In this document: positions 60,320 to 64,000 of the stretch, piece by piece
Layout of the letters: each line of letters starts with the position of its first letter
Numbering within the stretch: the first letter of the stretch is position 1
DNA from: an uncultured Alphaproteobacteria bacterium
Lineage (GTDB): Bacteria > Pseudomonadota > Alphaproteobacteria > Rs-D84
Assembly: GCA_944389515.1 (NCBI GenBank)
Contig: CALXMQ010000005.1
Location: 1-64,000 of the forward strand
Length of the DNA: 64,000 nucleotides
Reading direction: 5' to 3'
Position numbers and translations under genes: made by a program
The notes under the pieces: model-generated
Told to the model about the DNA's origin: nothing
What the model saw: only the letters and a program-made list of their open reading frames with translations
Database searches by the model: none

Positions 60320-61109
60320 TGCCCCCTTTGCCCAGCATACGGCGATACGCTTCTTTCTTAGAAATCCCCGTACGACGTGCTAAATCTGCCGCAGCCCCTT
60401 TGGTTGATGTGGCCGATATATCATTTACAATTTCTGTAATTTCTGCATCTGACATTTTATGTTCTGGGGCTGGTGCAATTACGATTACAATTTCACCACG
60501 TGGTGGTTCTATGTGCATCAAATCCGCCGGAAATCCGATAATAGCCTGTTCATGAATTTTAGTAATTTCGCGTACAATCGCGATTTGGCGTTCTGGCATA
60601 ACACGCGCCAATGCCGCAACAGTATCCATTATACGATTTGGACTTTCATAATAAATAATTGTATGCCGAATTTTATTATCATCACGCAATTTCTTTTCAT
60701 CAAAAAAACCACAGAACGTAAATCTATCCGTTGGGAATCCAGACAACACCAACCCAGAAATTGCCGCCACCGGCCCCGGCACAACGTACACAGGAATATT
60801 CGCCGCACGCGCCGCACGCACCAATCTGAACCCTGGGTCACTGATACCCGGCATCCCTGCATCAGACACAGCCGCAACCGACATCCCTGATTGCAATTTT
60901 TCAATCAATTCTGGTACAACATCGCGTTCATTATGTTCATGACACGACACCCGTGGTGTTTTTATATCAAAATGCGTGGCCAATTTTGAAAATACCCGTG
61001 TATCTTCGGCGGCAATTAAATCAACGTTTCGCAAAACATCAACCGCCCGTGGCGACATATCAGATAAATTTCCAATCGGTGTTCCAACAATATAAAGCCC
61101 AGATTGCAT
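60309..61109 (-). CDS. rsmI: 16S rRNA 2'-O-methyltransferase RsmI
   Basis: RsmI (266 aa) makes Cm1402 in 16S rRNA. It shows LYIVGTPIGNLSDMSPRAV, LIAAEDTRVFSKLATHF, VSDAGMPGISDPGFRLV and VPGPVAAISGLVLSG, the tetrapyrrole-methylase-type SAM fold. The start at 61109 has AAGGATTTG upstream; earlier codons add a poor N-terminus. It is divergent from the LpoA-like lipoprotein, the same pair as the E. coli lpoA-rsmI locus. Confidence 0.95.
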   Translation of the reverse strand: MQSGLYIVGTPIGNLSDMSPRAVDVLRNVDLIAAEDTRVFSKLATHFDIKTPRVSCHEHNERDVVPELIEKLQSGMSVAAVSDAGMPGISDPGFRLVRAARAANIPVYVVPGPVAAISGLVLSGFPTDRFTFCGFFDEKKLRDDNKIRHTIIYYESPNRIMDTVAALARVMPERQIAIVREITKIHEQAIIGFPADLMHIEPPRGEIVIVIAPAPEHKMSDAEITEIVNDISATSTKGAAADLARRTGISKKEAYRRMLGKGGNDD

Positions 61110-61163
61110 TACAAATCCTTTTATAGTAGAATAATACAAAAATAAACGGACATTTCAATGCAT

Positions 61164-62783
61164 ATGAATAAAACAAACAGAATTTTTGATATTTTGGCTA
61201 TACTAACCATTGCTGGATGCGCAGAAACCACCCAAACCACAGATTGGTACAGTGAATATGGAACACTGGAAACCGGCACACCTGTGGTTATGCAATATGT
61301 TTCCCCGGATTTACAGCCCGGAACCCCATCTGACAATTTGCTGGGCGCACCGGTACACCGCATGGCGGTAATGTTACCATTGACTGGTGATGCGGCATTA
61401 TCTGGTCGTGCAATTCGCACATCTATCGAAGCGGCCGTTTTACAATCTGCCCCCCAGAATTTGTCTGTTGCGTTTTATGATACAGCAGAAAATTTAACTG
61501 CAACAATCACAGATGTTTTATCCACAGAACCATCTGTAATTGTCGGGCCATTATTTGCAGACGATGCCCGTGCATTACGCAATGCAAAATCGCCAGATAT
61601 ACCAGTACTGTCATTTACATCTGACGCCACCGCATTGGGCGACGGTGTTATGACAATGGCATTGATGCCCACCAACAGTACCGAAGCAATCGTCCAAGAA
61701 ATGTATTCTGATGGAATCCAAGGATTTATTATCGTGGCCCCAGATACACAGTCAGGAAAATTGATGGCTGGCACTGCAACAACTGCGGCCGACATGTATA
61801 ATATTCCTGTTACTGGCGTATTTTATTATACAGAAAACAATACAGAATCTATCAAAAACACGGCACGCGACGCATCAATGAACGCGGCACGCAGTGCTGC
61901 CAACACACGCGCCCGTGAAATTTTATCCGATATATTGACCACAGAACGTTTAACAGCGATTGAAAAATCATCGCTGACCATACAACTGGAACGCATGTCA
62001 AAACGTGATACCTTAGGGAAATTACCATATAACGCCGTTCTGTTTTTAGGTAACGGTAACGACACCGAAAGCATGGCATCATTTTTACGTTACTATGGCG
62101 TTGCCGCATCAGACGCCCGGTTTTATGGTACCGCATTATGGGACGGATCTGATATAGTAAACGATATAACAATGATTGGTGCAAAATATGCAACATTACC
62201 AGATATGGCACCATCTTTTGTAAATTTATACGAACGTATATCTGGTACATCGCCAAACCGTTTAACCGGATTCGGATATGATGCCGCCAACATGGCAATG
62301 GGCATGATATATTCAACAAAATCAAACGCTGCATATTTATTAGACCCCAGTGGATACGCCGGTGTATCTGGACTGTATCGTTTGGAACCCACGGGCGAAA
62401 ATGAACGTGCATTACAAATTGTTCAACTGACAGGTGACGGAACAACAAAAATTGTACGCAATGCGGCGCAAAATTTCTTGACCCCAATATATAACTTGGA
62501 ACAAAACAAAATAAGACCTGCTGACGCAATGGATTTAGAAACCCCAGGCGTCAATCCAGATGATTATATAAATATCCCCACGCGTCTGCGTGAAAAATAT
62601 GAATCAGAAACATACGGCACGCATATAACCACGCAACCAGTAATCCCCCCCCATGATGTTGAAACAATTACTATTTTACCCGAAGATGACCGTGATGTTG
62701 TAATAACATCGCCTGATTTTCAACCTGTAAACCTGGAATCAATCAACCGCACATATATTGACAGCGTGGAAATAGAGGAATAA
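61164..62783 (+). CDS. LpoA/YraM-like lipoprotein (penicillin-binding protein activator-like)
   Basis: A 539-aa lipoprotein with a short signal and lipobox IAGC near residue 20. The body is a periplasmic-binding-protein-like fold (MAVMLPLTGDAALSGRAIRTS, VIVGPLFADDARALRNA, FIIVAPDTQSGKL, LTGFGYDAANMAMGM), as in the C-terminal domain of LpoA, which activates PBP1A. The TPR domain of E. coli LpoA is absent. The place next to rsmI supports the call. The C-terminal 70 residues are Pro/Thr-rich and low in homology. It is followed by a TrmH-type gene after 2 bp. Confidence 0.8.
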   Translation: MNKTNRIFDILAILTIAGCAETTQTTDWYSEYGTLETGTPVVMQYVSPDLQPGTPSDNLLGAPVHRMAVMLPLTGDAALSGRAIRTSIEAAVLQSAPQNLSVAFYDTAENLTATITDVLSTEPSVIVGPLFADDARALRNAKSPDIPVLSFTSDATALGDGVMTMALMPTNSTEAIVQEMYSDGIQGFIIVAPDTQSGKLMAGTATTAADMYNIPVTGVFYYTENNTESIKNTARDASMNAARSAANTRAREILSDILTTERLTAIEKSSLTIQLERMSKRDTLGKLPYNAVLFLGNGNDTESMASFLRYYGVAASDARFYGTALWDGSDIVNDITMIGAKYATLPDMAPSFVNLYERISGTSPNRLTGFGYDAANMAMGMIYSTKSNAAYLLDPSGYAGVSGLYRLEPTGENERALQIVQLTGDGTTKIVRNAAQNFLTPIYNLEQNKIRPADAMDLETPGVNPDDYINIPTRLREKYESETYGTHITTQPVIPPHDVETITILPEDDRDVVITSPDFQPVNLESINRTYIDSVEIEE

Positions 62784-62785
62784 AA

Positions 62786-63400
62786 ATGTCCGCATCCGAC
62801 CCAACCAGAACATCTTTGCGCCGCAAGGCTGACCATGCAAAAACCGGCCGATGCAAAAATTTGATTGTGGTATTGGAATCACCACGCAATTTGGAAAACA
62901 TCGGTACTGTAATTCGCAATGTGAACGCATTGGGTGCTGAAAAATTATACATTGTTGACCGTTTTGACGTATTACCAATCGATTGGTCCACCATGCGTAA
63001 TAAAAAGAAATTATTGGATATTTCTGCATCGGCCGTAAAATGGACATTTGTAAAGAAATTCAAAACAACCGATGAATGTATGAACCATCTGGAAAAAAAT
63101 GGTTTTACATCCATCGTTACATCGCCACATATACGTGGCAAAACAAATGTTTTATTACAAGACGGCGATTTTACCCAGGGAAAGCTGGCCGTATGGTTTG
63201 GAAACGAGGCTTGCGGTATCAGCGATTTGGCCATATCACGCAGTGCAGCATGCGTACAAATAGAAATGTACGGAATCATAGAAAGCCTGAATTTGGCCAC
63301 ATCAACTGGTATTGTATTATACGAAATAACAAAACAACGCCGCCAATATCAAAAAACACATAAATATGCGCGCAGAAAAAATCCACCTATTGCTGGATAA
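62786..63400 (+). CDS. TrmH/SpoU-family RNA methyltransferase
   Basis: A 204-aa SPOUT-fold 2'-O-methyltransferase. The family motifs are VVLESPRNLENIGTVIRNVN (motif 1), LAVWFGNEACGIS (motif 2) and QIEMYGIIESLNLATSTGIVLYE (motif 3), forming the trefoil SAM knot. The target may be a tRNA or rRNA; TrmH (Gm18) is plausible but unproven. It begins 2 bp after the lipoprotein gene and is likely co-transcribed. Confidence 0.88.
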   Translation: MSASDPTRTSLRRKADHAKTGRCKNLIVVLESPRNLENIGTVIRNVNALGAEKLYIVDRFDVLPIDWSTMRNKKKLLDISASAVKWTFVKKFKTTDECMNHLEKNGFTSIVTSPHIRGKTNVLLQDGDFTQGKLAVWFGNEACGISDLAISRSAACVQIEMYGIIESLNLATSTGIVLYEITKQRRQYQKTHKYARRKNPPIAG

Positions 63401-63403
63401 AAA

Positions 63404-63937
63404 CTAATACGCCTGTGTTCGTACAGTCCACCCCACACATGCAGTTGGCCAATTAGTCATTTTCCGCAAAGATTGTAATCTGTTTTTTACTAGCACCATC
63501 ATAAAATCATCAACCCGATTTTCTGGTATTGAATTGATTACCCCGATTGTTTGTTTTCCTAAATATCCCGTCACAGGCAACATTTCCCCAAAAACTTCAT
63601 TTAATGTTTGTTGCAGGGTCTTTGTGGAAATCACAGGCCCACTCATCACACCCATATCAAAGACAGCATTTCTGATTCTGTCATTATTTATTTTTCCGAT
63701 ATTGGTATTATCCCAATATTGATTTTTATATATTTCTTTGACCTGTGACGCCGTTAAATCCCTGACATCTGATGGAAAATGTTTTGTTGGATTATTGCGT
63801 AAATATTTTTCCAGCGTACTTTGTTTTATACCCATATTTGTTGGCTCGTCATCAACCTGATCTTTACCATTGGTATACCCACCTTCGACCCTGACTAATT
63901 TATCATAAGCCATATTAAATTTTTCATCCGTTTCCAT
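63404..63937 (-). CDS. GH108 muramidase / endolysin-like protein
   Basis: A 177-aa protein matching the GH108 group: an N-terminal VEGGYTNGKDQVDDEPTNMG with the catalytic Glu in EGGY, then LTASQVKEIYKNQYWDN, AVFDMGVMSGPV and a C-terminal peptidoglycan-binding-like half (LGKQTIGVINS). Such proteins are common as phage endolysins and as domesticated chromosomal enzymes. There is no signal peptide or holin gene. A GGGGGATTTA site precedes the ATG. Convergent with the TrmH gene, 3 bp apart. Confidence 0.8.
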   Translation of the reverse strand: METDEKFNMAYDKLVRVEGGYTNGKDQVDDEPTNMGIKQSTLEKYLRNNPTKHFPSDVRDLTASQVKEIYKNQYWDNTNIGKINNDRIRNAVFDMGVMSGPVISTKTLQQTLNEVFGEMLPVTGYLGKQTIGVINSIPENRVDDFMMVLVKNRLQSLRKMTNWPTACVGWTVRTQAY

Positions 63938-63977
63938 TAAATCCCCCTAAATATATAAATCCCCATACGGGGCAATA

Positions 63978-64000
63978 AAAAAAGACGGTATTTCACCGTC
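63978..64000 (-). terminator. Terminator at the right window edge
   Basis: GACGGT (63984-63989) pairs with ACCGTC (63995-64000), followed by seven T on the minus strand. It probably ends a minus-strand gene lying beyond the window; the arms may extend past 64000. Confidence 0.6.

Overview
The window is a gene-dense stretch of bacterial chromosome, AT-rich and coding on both strands with short gaps and many 4-bp start/stop overlaps. The gene content points to an alphaproteobacterium, probably a small-genome, host-associated lineage: a MucR/Ros-type regulator, AddB, SecB close to MltA, a DciA-like DUF721 protein, a ribbon-helix-helix protein of the alphaproteobacterial type, a BamF-like lipoprotein and a GH108 muramidase. 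This placement is inferred from gene families and was not tested with a phylogeny. No tRNA, rRNA, CRISPR array, transposase or prophage block was seen.

Layout: 1-3.7 kb holds a cut-off SufS-like cysteine desulfurase, trxA-dksA, a secreted protein, tatA, a SPOR protein and a mini lipoprotein. 3.8-8.6 kb has thrS, a hemolysin III homologue, gltX and a GNAT acetyltransferase. 8.6-12 kb has trmB and a four-gene cluster of mostly unknown proteins. 12-18.8 kb has a fused ybeY-lnt gene, a GH24-TPR membrane protein, mucR, rarA and fabD. 18.8-30.6 kb has two outer-membrane barrels, ftsK, a PAP2 phosphatase, a degenerate S41 protease homologue, secF-secD-yajC, mutL and greA. 30.7-37 kb has lptG, a 43-aa membrane protein, xerD, a J-domain protein, trxB, serS and two orphan genes. 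37-46 kb has typA, a five-gene glycosyltransferase island, recA and an MFS transporter. 46-54.7 kb has secreted Cys-rich proteins, secB, mltA, dciA, ruvC, secreted unknowns, yebC, ruvA and mnmE. 54.8-64 kb has an acyl-CoA synthetase, xth, addB-engB-rsmI, an LpoA-like lipoprotein, a TrmH methyltransferase and a GH108 protein.

The genes form recognisable working groups. Protein export and envelope: SecDF-YajC, SecB, TatA, Lnt, LptG, BamF-like, MltA, SPOR, LpoA-like. Genome maintenance: RecA, RuvA, RuvC, AddB, XthA, MutL, RarA, XerD, FtsK. Translation: ThrRS, SerRS, GltX, TrmB, MnmE, RsmI, YbeY, TypA, EngB. A surface-glycan island lies between typA and recA.

The most novel signal is a pair of about 170-nt structured RNAs, one on the minus strand at about 2.1-2.26 kb and one on the plus strand at 46.24-46.41 kb. 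Each has its own sigma70-like promoter, the same order of hairpins with compensatory base changes, a shared 15-nt loop and an intrinsic terminator. Each ends 25-28 nt before the start codon of a gene with a signal peptide. A GGTTGGAGG segment in both can pair with either of two partners, one of which would disrupt the terminator, so they look like transcriptional attenuators or riboswitches that I cannot match to a family I know. Other notable points are a 106-nt imperfect hairpin overlapping the end of trxB, the YbeY-Lnt fusion, loss of zinc ligands in both DksA and MucR, an S41 homologue lacking its catalytic residues, a ThrRS without its TGS domain, and several apparently leaderless promoters.
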